Below the pieces are notes generated by a model that was not told the origin of the DNA, made no database searches, and saw only the letters and a list, made by a program, of their open reading frames with translations. The translations under genes were made by a program, and so were the position numbers. Below, one piece after another: positions 45,526 to 54,008 of a stretch of DNA of 64,000 bases. The stretch is taken from contig NZ_WUMV01000002.1 in NCBI RefSeq assembly GCF_009826895.1, forward strand, positions 310,001 to 374,000. Reading direction: 5' to 3'. The stretch's first letter is position 1; each line of letters begins with the position of its first letter. Source of the stretch: Stappia sediminis. Its GTDB lineage: Bacteria > Pseudomonadota > Alphaproteobacteria > Rhizobiales > Stappiaceae.

Positions 45526-46242
45526 TCAATCCTCCAGACGAATGCGCACGCGCCGGTTCTGGCGGCCCTTCTTCTCGATTTTCGTGACGGCAAGCTGGCC
45601 GATTTCCGACGTGCGCGAAACATGCGTGCCGCCACAAGGCTGAAGGTCGACATCCTCCCCGATCCTGACCAGCCGCACGCGGCCGGAGCCCATCGGCGGC
45701 TTCACGCTCATGGTTTTCACAAGGCCCGGATCGGCCTCAAGCTCCTCGTCGGTGATCCATTCCATCGTGACGGCATGATCGCCGGATGCGATCTCATTCA
45801 CCTTCGCGGCGATCTCGTCCTTATCGATGGTGGCTTCGGGGATGTCGAAATCAAGCCGGCCCTCGCCTTCGCCGATCTGACCGCCGGTGACAGGAAAGGG
45901 GAGCGCAACGGAGAGAAGGTGAAGGGCGGTATGAACGCGCATCAGCCGGTAGCGCCGTGTCCAGTCGAGATGGACGACGACTTTGGCACCGGCTTGAGGA
46001 AGCGTCTGGTCTTCGGCGGGAACATGGACGATTTCCTTGCGGTCCTCGCCGTAGACGGTGGTGGCGATCTCGATCCTTGAGCCGTCTTCAAGCTCCAGAT
46101 GGCCGCTATCGCCCGGCTGGCCGCCGCCGGTCGCGTAAAAAATCGTGCGGTCGAGCACAATGCCGCCACGGTCGTTCACGGCGGTCACGGTGGCGTCGCA
46201 TGTGCGCAGGTAGGCGTCGTCGCGAAACAGCGGCTCTGTCAT
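45526..46242 (-). CDS. AlaX-type alanyl-tRNA editing protein
   Basis: 238 aa from ATG at 46242 (the frame runs further up without a better start). Free-standing editing domain of alanyl-tRNA synthetase that hydrolyses Ser-tRNA(Ala). Zinc site: HTALH in RVHTALHLL, and the Cys/His of LQPCGGTHVSRT. It also has FYATGGGQPGDSG, the second-AlaX hallmark. Three bp before the GFA gene, so likely the same transcript. Confidence 0.9.
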   Translation of the reverse strand: MTEPLFRDDAYLRTCDATVTAVNDRGGIVLDRTIFYATGGGQPGDSGHLELEDGSRIEIATTVYGEDRKEIVHVPAEDQTLPQAGAKVVVHLDWTRRYRLMRVHTALHLLSVALPFPVTGGQIGEGEGRLDFDIPEATIDKDEIAAKVNEIASGDHAVTMEWITDEELEADPGLVKTMSVKPPMGSGRVRLVRIGEDVDLQPCGGTHVSRTSEIGQLAVTKIEKKGRQNRRVRIRLED

Positions 46243-46306
46243 CAGTATCCTCGGTGGAAGCGCTTTCGATTCACTCCACCTTACAGATTTGCGGCGCGAA
46301 GAAAAC

Positions 46307-47773
46307 TCACAGGATGGGGGAGAAGAGGCGGGCGGCCTGTGCCGCGAAACGGAAGGCGTAGGAGCGCGTGGAAAGGACGTTCCGCGGTTCCTCGACGCTG
46401 TCGCGGAAATCGGCCTCAAGCATCTTCTCGACCGCCGAGATCATATGTCCGGCGGTGAACCAGAGCGTGATCTCGAAGTTGATGCGGAAGGAGCGGTTGT
46501 CGAAATTCACCGTCCCGATACTGGCGATCTCGTCATCGACGAGCATGACCTTCTGGTGCAGGAAACCCTTGTTGTAGCGGTAGATGCCGATGCCATGGTC
46601 GACAAGGTCGTCGGCGTGGGCGTAGCTGGCGAGCCAGACCAGCCAGTGGTCGGCCTTTTTCGGCAGAAGGATGCGCACTTCGACACCGCGCATGGCCGCG
46701 GCATAAAGCGGTGTCAGAATGTCCATGCCCGGCACGAAATAAGGACTGACGATCCAAAGCCGCTTGCGGGCGCGCGAAATCGCCTCGGTGAAGGCGATCG
46801 CGCAGTCCTCCAGCGCATCGGCCGGCCCGGTCGGCATGACGAGAACGGGATCGCTGCCGGATTTCTCCGGCACGTTGTCGGCGGAAAGCCTGGCAAGCGG
46901 CTGGCCCGTCGCCCAATGCCAGTCCTCCGCGAAGACAAGCGCACATGCAAAGGCGGAGGGCCCTTCGACGCGCACATGAGTGTCCCGCCAATGACCGAAC
47001 GACGGATCGCGCCCGAGATATTCATCGCCGACATTGTGCCCGCCGACCCATGCGTGTTTTCCGTCGACGACAACGATCTTCCGGTGATTGCGGTAATTGA
47101 GCCGCATCGGACCGGTCATCCGCAGAACCTTGTGACGCTTGTTGAAACCGGACACCTTGATGCCGGCATTGCTCAAGCGGCTGAGATACGATTTCGGCAG
47201 GGATTTGCTGCCGATCTCGTCATAAAGGAAGTAGACTTCGACCCCGGCTTTCGCGCGTTCGATCAGCGCGTTGGCAACCTTGCGCCCGATATCGTCGTCA
47301 TGGACGATGAAGAACTGAAAGAGGATGAAGCTCTCGGCGCGGTCGATTCCGTCGAGAATGGAAGCGAAGGTCGCCTCGCCGTCGATCAGCAGGTCCACCG
47401 AATTTCCGGCGAGAAACGGCAATTGCGCAACGCGCGTCAACACCGGCCAGGCCGCTGTCGCCTGCTGGTCGGAAATGCCGAGTTCCTCAGCCCGTTTCGT
47501 CCGCGTTTCCCGGCCTGCATGGGTGCGGACGTCGACATAGTCGTCAAAGCGCTTCCAGCCGAAGACCAGATAGAGAAATGCCGTTGGAAGAGGCAGGAAA
47601 ATGAGCGACAGGAGCCATGCGATCGACCCCTGTGAAGTGCGGCTGTGGAGGACCTCGCGCACCGCGCAAACGGCGCTAAGCACATAAAGCGCGAGCGTCG
47701 CCAGCGCGATGATGTGCAGGTTTGCAAGGACAAGGTCTACAATCCAGATGTCATGTTCGACCTTGCCCTCCAT
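46307..47773 (-). CDS. cls: Cardiolipin synthase
   Basis: 488-aa phospholipase-D-superfamily enzyme condensing two phosphatidylglycerols (or PG with PE) to cardiolipin. Two N-terminal hydrophobic helices (IIALATLALYVLSAV, IAWLLSLIFLPLPTAFLYLVFG), then two HKD motifs: HRKIVVVDGKHAWVGGHN and HQKVMLVDDEIASIGTVNFD. ATG at 47773. Confidence 0.92.
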   Translation of the reverse strand: MEGKVEHDIWIVDLVLANLHIIALATLALYVLSAVCAVREVLHSRTSQGSIAWLLSLIFLPLPTAFLYLVFGWKRFDDYVDVRTHAGRETRTKRAEELGISDQQATAAWPVLTRVAQLPFLAGNSVDLLIDGEATFASILDGIDRAESFILFQFFIVHDDDIGRKVANALIERAKAGVEVYFLYDEIGSKSLPKSYLSRLSNAGIKVSGFNKRHKVLRMTGPMRLNYRNHRKIVVVDGKHAWVGGHNVGDEYLGRDPSFGHWRDTHVRVEGPSAFACALVFAEDWHWATGQPLARLSADNVPEKSGSDPVLVMPTGPADALEDCAIAFTEAISRARKRLWIVSPYFVPGMDILTPLYAAAMRGVEVRILLPKKADHWLVWLASYAHADDLVDHGIGIYRYNKGFLHQKVMLVDDEIASIGTVNFDNRSFRINFEITLWFTAGHMISAVEKMLEADFRDSVEEPRNVLSTRSYAFRFAAQAARLFSPIL

Positions 47774-47802
47774 CGTTCAGCTCACTCGCCCCGCTTTACC
47801 GC

Positions 47803-48834
47803 TCATTCGAAAGGGACCGGGATATCGATCTTGCGCTCAAGCCATCCCGGCACCGGAAGGCCCTTCTCGCGCAAGAACGCGGGGTTGAACATCTTCGACT
47901 GGTAGCGCGTGCCATAGTCGCAAAGGACGGTGACAATGGTGTGGCCGGGGCCAAGCTCCTTCGCCATACGGATGGCGCCGGCAATGTTGATGCCCGAAGA
48001 CCCGCCGAGACAGAGCCCTTCATGCTCGAGGAGGTCGTAGCAGATCGGCAGGGCCTCTTCATCCGGGATCTGGAAGGCCATGTCGACCGGCGCGCCTTCT
48101 AGATTGGCCGTGATCCGGCCCTGGCCGATGCCTTCGGTGATGGAGGATCCTTCCGCCTTCAACTCACCATGGGCGTAGTGGTTGTAGATCGCCGAGCCCA
48201 AAGGATCGGCAAGGCCGATCTTCACGTCGGGCTTCAGTTCCTTAAGCTTCATGCCGGTGCCGGCGAGCGTGCCGCCCGTGCCGACGGCGCTGACGAAGCC
48301 GTCCACCCGCCCGTCCGTCTGCTCGAAGATTTCAGGAGCCGTCGTCTCGATATGAGCGCGCCTGTTCGCCGTATTGTCGAACTGGTTCGCCCAGATTGCG
48401 CCTTGCGGCTCGCTCTTCGCAAGCTGCTCGGCAAGCCGGCCCGAAAGCTTCACGTAGTTGTTCGGGTCCTTGTAGGGAACCGCCGGAACCTCGATCAGAT
48501 GCGCGCCGGCAAGGCGCAGCATGTCTTTCTTTTCCTGGCTCTGGGTTTCGGGAATGACGATCACGGAGCGGTATCCGAGTGCATTGCCGACCAGGGCAAG
48601 GCCGATGCCGGTGTTGCCGGCAGTCCCTTCCACGATGACGCCGCCGGGCCTCAAAAGCCCGCGCTCCTCCGCGTCGCGGATGATAAAGAGAGCCGCACGG
48701 TCCTTCACCGACTGTCCGGGATTCATGAACTCCGCCTTGCCATAGATTTCGCAGCCCGTAAGTTCGGACGCCTGACGGAGGCGGATGAGCGGAGTGTTGC
48801 CGATCGTGTCGACGACGGACGGGTTCACTTTCAT
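47803..48834 (-). CDS. cysK: Cysteine synthase A
   Basis: PLP enzyme forming cysteine from O-acetylserine and sulfide, 343 aa from ATG at 48834. The PLP Lys lies in NPGQSVKDRAA; GTAGNTGIGLA is the substrate loop, with Ala where most CysK have Ser; GTGGTLAGTG binds the PLP phosphate. The Ala and the length match a subgroup of proteobacterial and fungal cysteine synthases, so it may use another acceptor such as O-succinyl- or O-acetylhomoserine, or be a housekeeping enzyme. Thirty bp upstream of cls on the same strand. Confidence 0.87.
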   Translation of the reverse strand: MKVNPSVVDTIGNTPLIRLRQASELTGCEIYGKAEFMNPGQSVKDRAALFIIRDAEERGLLRPGGVIVEGTAGNTGIGLALVGNALGYRSVIVIPETQSQEKKDMLRLAGAHLIEVPAVPYKDPNNYVKLSGRLAEQLAKSEPQGAIWANQFDNTANRRAHIETTAPEIFEQTDGRVDGFVSAVGTGGTLAGTGMKLKELKPDVKIGLADPLGSAIYNHYAHGELKAEGSSITEGIGQGRITANLEGAPVDMAFQIPDEEALPICYDLLEHEGLCLGGSSGINIAGAIRMAKELGPGHTIVTVLCDYGTRYQSKMFNPAFLREKGLPVPGWLERKIDIPVPFE

Positions 48835-49009
48835 GGGTCTTCTGGATTCCCGGATGATTAATCTTCGTAAGGGGAAGCTAATCATCGCCGATGAGCGCTG
48901 CAAGCACCGCGATTGCGCTGTTGATGGCCAATGGAGGAATAGATTATCGCATTGTTCGATAAATTTATGTGGTGCGTGAAAAAAATCGCAAGAAATCGCG
49001 TTTCAGTCT

Positions 49010-49039
49010 GATCCGGCATAGACTGGCACGCGTAGGCCG
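49010..49039 (+). promoter_or_regulatory. Candidate ECF (RpoE/ChrR-type) promoter upstream of chrR
   Basis: TGATCC at 49010-49015, 18-nt spacer, TAGGCC at 49034-49039; the predicted transcript starts about 45 nt before the chrR ATG. This matches the TGATCC-type -35 and TA-starting -10 I recall for Rhodobacter RpoE (ECF11) promoters, and an identically spaced element precedes the photolyase operon on the other side. Confidence 0.55.
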
Positions 49040-49089
49040 ATTGACAAGATGCGGGTAACGCTGCCTGTGGATCGGGACGAATAGGACGC

Positions 49090-49743
49090 ATGGAGCAGGA
49101 AGAACGGAATATGGATGCATTGCTTGCGGGGTACGTGGCCGGCACCCTTGCGGAACCGGCGCTGATACTCGTGCGCTCGCACCTTGAGATCAGCCCGGTC
49201 AATCGTGGCTTCATTCGCGATCTCGAAGCCTTCGGTGGCGATATGCTGGAGGAGATCGAGCCGGCCGCAATCACCGGCCGCGAGGAGAAGCTGAAGGCCA
49301 TATTTTCCGACACTGCGTTCGAGAATGCGCCTTCGCTGACGTCTGCGCCGCGCAAACCTTCCGACATCCTGCCGAACGCTCTGCGCGATTTCCTGGGTTA
49401 CGACCTGAAGGACGTTCCCTGGCGCACGCGCCTGCCGGGCATGAAGGAATACAAGCTCGGCGAAATCGACGGCTGCAACGTCAGCATGCTGTGGATCAGG
49501 GCCGGAATGGCCATGCCGACGCATACGCATCACGGCACGGAACTGACCCTCGTGCTTGACGGAGGCTTTTCCGACGGTATCGGCCATTATATCCGCGGCG
49601 ACGTTTCGTATGCGGACGAATCGGTCGATCATAAGCCGGTTGCCGACGACGACGGCGACTGCATCTGCTTTGCCGTGACAGAAGGCGACCTGCAGCTGAC
49701 GGGGCCGGTCGGCCGCTTCTTCGCGCCCTTCATCCGCGGGTGA
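49090..49743 (+). CDS. ChrR-family cupin protein with degenerate anti-sigma zinc site
   Basis: 217 aa, full-length ChrR architecture: N-terminal anti-sigma domain (1-about 85) and C-terminal cupin. In ChrR the anti-sigma zinc is held by His6, His31, Cys35 and Cys38; here the same positions are Arg6, His31, Ser35 and Asn38 (HLEISPVNR in place of H-L-x-x-C-P-x-C-R), so this zinc cannot be held in the usual way. The cupin site is complete: His145, His147, Glu151 in PTHTHHGTELTLVLDGGF and His181. No ECF sigma gene is adjacent. Two starts, 49090 and 49111, both have AGGA-type sites; 49090 makes the ChrR numbering line up. Confidence 0.85.
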   Translation: MEQEERNMDALLAGYVAGTLAEPALILVRSHLEISPVNRGFIRDLEAFGGDMLEEIEPAAITGREEKLKAIFSDTAFENAPSLTSAPRKPSDILPNALRDFLGYDLKDVPWRTRLPGMKEYKLGEIDGCNVSMLWIRAGMAMPTHTHHGTELTLVLDGGFSDGIGHYIRGDVSYADESVDHKPVADDDGDCICFAVTEGDLQLTGPVGRFFAPFIRG

Positions 49744-49795
49744 GCACCCACCACACGTTCACTCCATTTCCTACCTGAGGGCGGGAGCGTTTCCC

Positions 49796-50587
49796 ATGTC
49801 TTCCTATATCGCGAGCCCGGAGGATGGCGTTGCCTGGATCACGGGCGCAAGCTCCGGCATCGGCAGGGCTCTAGCAATGCGTCTTGCGCGCGAGGGCTGG
49901 AAGGTCGCCGTTACCGCACGCTCGCAGGACGCGCTGGAAGCGATGGCCGGGGACACGGCGGCGTTGCCCGGTTCCATCATGGCGTTTCCGGGCGATGTTA
50001 CCGACGCGAAGGAGATGGAAAACGTGGTGGAGGCGGTGGAGCGTGCGCTCGGGCCGCTGGTGTTGGCGGTCTTGAATGCCGGCGTCTATCTGCCGGTCAA
50101 GGGCGACGACCTCACCGTTCGGGACTTCGAAAAGTCCATCGCCGTAAACCTGGTCGGCACCGTCAATTGTATCGTGCCTCTCTCCAGATGGATGAAGGAG
50201 AGCGGCAAGGGGCAAATCGCCATCGTTTCGTCGGTCGCCGGATACAGGGGATTGCCGACATCCGCCGCCTATGGCGCGACGAAAGCCGGGCTCATCAACA
50301 TGGCCGAGTCGCTGAAATTCGATTTCGACCGGATGGGCATCCGTCTGCAGGTCATCGCGCCCGGCTTCGTGGAAACGCCGGCAACCGCGCAAAACCCTTT
50401 TCCGATGCCGTATCTTTTGAGCGTAGAGGAGGCGGCGGAGCGGATTGCCGGCGGGCTGAAGACTCGCGCGTTCGAGATCACCTTTCCCAGGCGCTTTTCC
50501 TATCAGCTGAAATTGCTGCGGATGCTGCCCTATCGCCTTTATTTCGCGATCGTCGCCAAAGCGACCGGCTGGTCGAAGAAGAAATAA
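49796..50587 (+). CDS. Short-chain dehydrogenase/reductase
   Basis: 263-aa SDR: cofactor motif TGASSGIGRALAMRLA, NAG at VLNAGVYLP, Ser in VSSVAGYRG and the Tyr-x3-Lys in AAYGATKAGL. The tail (LKLLRMLPYRLYFAIVAKATG) is hydrophobic/amphipathic and may associate with membrane, fitting a lipid substrate. 52 bp after the ChrR-like gene on the same strand. In Rhodobacter-type ChrR regulons an SDR accompanies the lipid-modification genes. Confidence 0.85.
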   Translation: MSSYIASPEDGVAWITGASSGIGRALAMRLAREGWKVAVTARSQDALEAMAGDTAALPGSIMAFPGDVTDAKEMENVVEAVERALGPLVLAVLNAGVYLPVKGDDLTVRDFEKSIAVNLVGTVNCIVPLSRWMKESGKGQIAIVSSVAGYRGLPTSAAYGATKAGLINMAESLKFDFDRMGIRLQVIAPGFVETPATAQNPFPMPYLLSVEEAAERIAGGLKTRAFEITFPRRFSYQLKLLRMLPYRLYFAIVAKATGWSKKK

Positions 50588-50599
50588 CGTCCGTCCGGC

Positions 50600-51910
50600 T
50601 CACCCTGCGATGCGGCGCTGCAAATCCTCCTGCGCGCTTTTATCTAGCGGAAAACTCCACATGAGGGCGATTGCCGCAAATTTCAAAGCGACGGGAAGGA
50701 TGGCGTAAAGCGCAACAAGCATCGCGACACCGGTGCGGCCGCTTCCTTGAGCCTCGAAGCCCGCAATTTCCAGCAGGGAAAAGGCGAGCCCCACTGCAAG
50801 CGCGAGAGAAAGCTTCGTCGCAAGGCCCCAAAGCGCGAAATAGAGCCCGGCCCGCCGGGCGCCCGAGGATGCGGTATCGACGTCGATCACATCCGCTTGG
50901 ATGGATGCCGGCAGCACGAGATCCGCGCCGAGCGCGAAGCCGGTCAGCACGCAGATGATGCCGAAGCCGGCAAGGTCGCCCGGACCCAGAAGCGGTACGC
51001 AGGCGAATACCACGCATGCGCCGACCATTGCGACGCTCCACGTCCGGTGCTTGCCGAACTTTCCGGCAATGGCCACCCAGACAGGCACGCCGGCAATCCC
51101 GCACAGGAAATAGATGAAGAGGAACGGCCCCTGCATGTCCGGCGCTTCGAGCGCGCGCGCGACAAAAAACAGGAACAGGGTCGCCGGTAAGCCATTGGCG
51201 AAGCCGTTCAGAACGAAGGCGATGAGAAGCCGCAGGAACGGGCGATTGGCGCTAATATGCGACAGGCCTTCCTTGAAGCCCATCCGTCTTTCAGGGATCG
51301 GCCTGGGTTCCGGAATAATTCCGGCCGCTAGCAGAGCGAGGCAAGGCAGGGAGATCAGCACGAACCAGCCAAGCAGCTTCAGGGCCTCCCGCTGATCCGC
51401 TACACCTTGGGCGGTGAGGACGGCTGGAACGGCGATGGCGATCAGCGTTCCGGCAACAACAAGCCCTTCACGCGCCGCCGCTATACGGCTGCGCGCGTGA
51501 TAGTCGCCTGAAAGTTCCGCTCCCCAGGCGGCATAGGGAATGATCGACGCCGTATAGCCGAGCGAAAGTGCAAGACCCCAGGCCAGAAGGTATGCGGGGT
51601 CGGCATCGAGCGGGGGCGCGAGCAGCATGAAAGCGGCAAGGGCCGTGGGGAGCGAGGCAAGGGCAAACCAGCCGCGCCTGCGCCCGCCCGGCGGCGTTAA
51701 ACGGTCTGCCAACAGGCCGAACACCGGATCGGAAACCGCATCGACAAGGCGGATGGCGAGCAGGAGATTGCCGACGAGCGCAAGCGGCAAGCCGATGGTC
51801 TCGGCATAGAAAGTCGGCAGGTAGACGTAGAGCGGCAGCGTAAGGACCGCCAGCGGAAGCGCGGGCGATCCATAGACAAGAAGGGCCGCAACGCCGAGAG
51901 GCTTCGCCAC
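50600..51910 (-). CDS. GPH/MFS-type transporter
   Basis: 436 aa, about 12 hydrophobic segments. GTG start at 51910-51908 overlaps the upstream Cfa stop by one base (TAGTG). IRLVDAVSDPVFGLLADRL in the first cytoplasmic loop is the glycoside-pentoside-hexuronide family signature (R-x-x-D-x-x-x-D-P). Substrate not readable; the neighbours suggest a lipid-related small molecule or a sodium/proton symport function. It is the last gene of the photolyase operon. Convergent with the SDR. Confidence 0.82.
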   Translation of the reverse strand: MAKPLGVAALLVYGSPALPLAVLTLPLYVYLPTFYAETIGLPLALVGNLLLAIRLVDAVSDPVFGLLADRLTPPGGRRRGWFALASLPTALAAFMLLAPPLDADPAYLLAWGLALSLGYTASIIPYAAWGAELSGDYHARSRIAAAREGLVVAGTLIAIAVPAVLTAQGVADQREALKLLGWFVLISLPCLALLAAGIIPEPRPIPERRMGFKEGLSHISANRPFLRLLIAFVLNGFANGLPATLFLFFVARALEAPDMQGPFLFIYFLCGIAGVPVWVAIAGKFGKHRTWSVAMVGACVVFACVPLLGPGDLAGFGIICVLTGFALGADLVLPASIQADVIDVDTASSGARRAGLYFALWGLATKLSLALAVGLAFSLLEIAGFEAQGSGRTGVAMLVALYAILPVALKFAAIALMWSFPLDKSAQEDLQRRIAG

Positions 51911-53139
51911 TATCGCGCCTTGACGTAGACCATCTGGCGCACGTCGATGTTGCCGGAGCGGAATCCGGCCTCGCAGTAATGCAGATAGAATTCCCACAGG
52001 CGCTTGAACTGCTCATCGAACCCCAGCCCGCGGATCGACGGCCAGGCGGCGCGAAACCTGTCGCGCCACTCTTTCAGCGTCAGCGCGTAATCCTGACCGA
52101 AAGCCTTCTGGCCAGCGAGATCCAGGCCGATACGCTTGCCGAGTTCGCTCAGTTTTCCGGGCGGCGGGAGCATGCCGCCGGGAAAGATGTAGCGTTGGAT
52201 GAAATCCGGCCGGCTGCGATAGTCGTCGAACATATGATCCTGGATCGTGATGATCTGAAGCCCTGCGCGTCCGTTCGGTTTCAGGCATTGGCCGACCTTT
52301 TCGAAATAGGTCGGCCAATATTTCTCTCCGACCGCCTCGAACATTTCAATTGAAGCGATACGATCGTAAGTGCCCGTCTCGTCGCGATAATCCTGGAATT
52401 TTATCTCAACGCGCTCGCTGAGTCCGTCCTCGAACACCCGCCGCTTCGCGAATTCATATTGCTCGCGCGAGATGGTAAGGCCCGTCACCTTCGCCTGCAC
52501 TTCCCGGGCGGCGAAGGCCGCGAACCCGCCCCAGCCGCAGCCGATTTCCAGAACGTGATCGCCGGGACGGATTTCCGTCGCCTCGACGAGCGAGCGGTAT
52601 TTCCGCGCCTGCGCCTCTTCCAGATTGTTCGCGCCGCCTTCGAAGAGGGCGGAGGAATAGGTCATCGAAGGGTCGAGCCACTCGCTGTAAAAGGCGTTGC
52701 CGAGATCGTAATGGGCGGAAATGTTGCGCTTCGAACCGCGCTTCGAATTGCGATTTAGCCAGTGCCGCAGATTTGAGAAGAGGCGAAAAACGGGGCTTCC
52801 CCGCAAAGCATCCACCGTCGCATCGCGGTTGACGCAGAAAAGCTCGAGAAAGGTGGTGACATCCACGCTCGACCAGTCCCCGTCCATGAAGGCTTCGGCA
52901 ACGCCGATATCGCCGCCGTCGATCACGCGACGCACGAAGCGCCATTTGTGGATCCTGAGATCTGCTTTCGGGCCGGGTTCCTTGCCCTCTATCTTGAGGC
53001 GTATGCCCTCCGGCGTTTCGACGGTGAGCTCGCCGTACTTCAGTTTCAGGAGAATGCGTGCGCCCAGTTTCGCAAATCGCGGGGCGCCGGCCAGAACGGC
53101 GTGCAGGTTCTCGTCGCGCAGAACGACAGGTGCATGCAT
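51910..53139 (-). CDS. Cyclopropane-fatty-acyl-phospholipid synthase-like methyltransferase
   Basis: 409 aa from ATG at 53139 (GAGG 8 nt upstream). SAM-dependent: VLEIGCGWGGFAAFAA, then LTISREQYEFAKRRV and DRIASIEMFEAVGEKYWPTYF, the CFA motif set. In-frame TTG at 53145 would overlap the DUF1365 stop. Acts on unsaturated phospholipid chains at the membrane; related Rhodobacter enzymes in ChrR regulons make methylated or furan fatty acids, so the product may not be a simple cyclopropane. Confidence 0.9.
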   Translation of the reverse strand: MHAPVVLRDENLHAVLAGAPRFAKLGARILLKLKYGELTVETPEGIRLKIEGKEPGPKADLRIHKWRFVRRVIDGGDIGVAEAFMDGDWSSVDVTTFLELFCVNRDATVDALRGSPVFRLFSNLRHWLNRNSKRGSKRNISAHYDLGNAFYSEWLDPSMTYSSALFEGGANNLEEAQARKYRSLVEATEIRPGDHVLEIGCGWGGFAAFAAREVQAKVTGLTISREQYEFAKRRVFEDGLSERVEIKFQDYRDETGTYDRIASIEMFEAVGEKYWPTYFEKVGQCLKPNGRAGLQIITIQDHMFDDYRSRPDFIQRYIFPGGMLPPPGKLSELGKRIGLDLAGQKAFGQDYALTLKEWRDRFRAAWPSIRGLGFDEQFKRLWEFYLHYCEAGFRSGNIDVRQMVYVKAR

Positions 53140-53141
53140 GG

Positions 53142-54008
53142 TCAAACCTCGTCCGGAAGAAGCGGGGTTCGCGAGCGTATTTCCTTGGTCCGGGCAGTGC
53201 TGCCGCCTCTTTTACGCGTCGATGGCGATATGAACGGCACCCCCTTGAGCCACAGTTTAATCGCCTCGAAGTGGATTGCAGCAATAACCTTGAATGTCAG
53301 CAAGGGTATGGAAGCGCATAGGCGCAAGAGATTGTGCGATGTGAGGCTCCCGAAATTTCCCGCAAATGTTGCTGAAAGGACTGGGCCTTCCGCGTCGGAT
53401 TCCATAATACGCACCCGTATGGAACGTCCGGGCGGCAGAATCCTGAACCTGTAGCGCTGTTTCATCTCGATGAAGGGGGAAACGAAGAAGGATTTGTCGC
53501 AGGCCTGACGAACGCCTTCCGGCCCTGACTGACCGGGGCGGACCGGCTCCACATAGCTGTGGATGTCGCCGAAGGTGTTGCGCACTTCGTAGATGAGGGC
53601 GGTCAGGTGTCCCTCGGCCGAATAGGCGTAATAGACCGACAGCGGGTTGAAGACATAGCCGAGAATGCGCGGATAGCACAGCAGAAGCACCCGCTCTGCG
53701 CGCTCACCCACGCCTGCCCCGAACAACAGCCTGTCCACGTGGGAACGCAAGGAAGTGCCGTTACGCGGCCCGTGGTCTTTTTCATGGAAGGAAGCCAGAT
53801 TGAGACGGCCCACGGAAAACAAGCGGGAGAGGCGGTTGGCCTCCTGCAAACGGTCGAGGTCGATCAGGAGATTGAAGACCCGGTAGCTGAAGCGATGGCC
53901 GACCGGCTTCAGCCGCGCATGTATGACGGAGCCGGCATAAAGGGAAGCGGCTGCTTCTGGCGGTGCGCCGTTGTCGGCAGCGGTCGTGGGTGGGCGCTTG
54001 CGTTTCAC
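53142..54008 (-). CDS. DUF1365 family protein
   Basis: 288 aa from a GTG at 54008-54006 that overlaps the FAD-protein stop (GTGA). Motifs: HARLKPVGHRFSYRVF, ILGYVFNPLSVYYAY and HLTALIYEVRNTFGDIHSY, all DUF1365 hallmarks. The biochemical role is unestablished to my knowledge; genes for this family travel with Cfa-like and amine-oxidase-like proteins. Confidence 0.87.
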   Translation of the reverse strand: MKRKRPPTTAADNGAPPEAAASLYAGSVIHARLKPVGHRFSYRVFNLLIDLDRLQEANRLSRLFSVGRLNLASFHEKDHGPRNGTSLRSHVDRLLFGAGVGERAERVLLLCYPRILGYVFNPLSVYYAYSAEGHLTALIYEVRNTFGDIHSYVEPVRPGQSGPEGVRQACDKSFFVSPFIEMKQRYRFRILPPGRSIRVRIMESDAEGPVLSATFAGNFGSLTSHNLLRLCASIPLLTFKVIAAIHFEAIKLWLKGVPFISPSTRKRGGSTARTKEIRSRTPLLPDEV

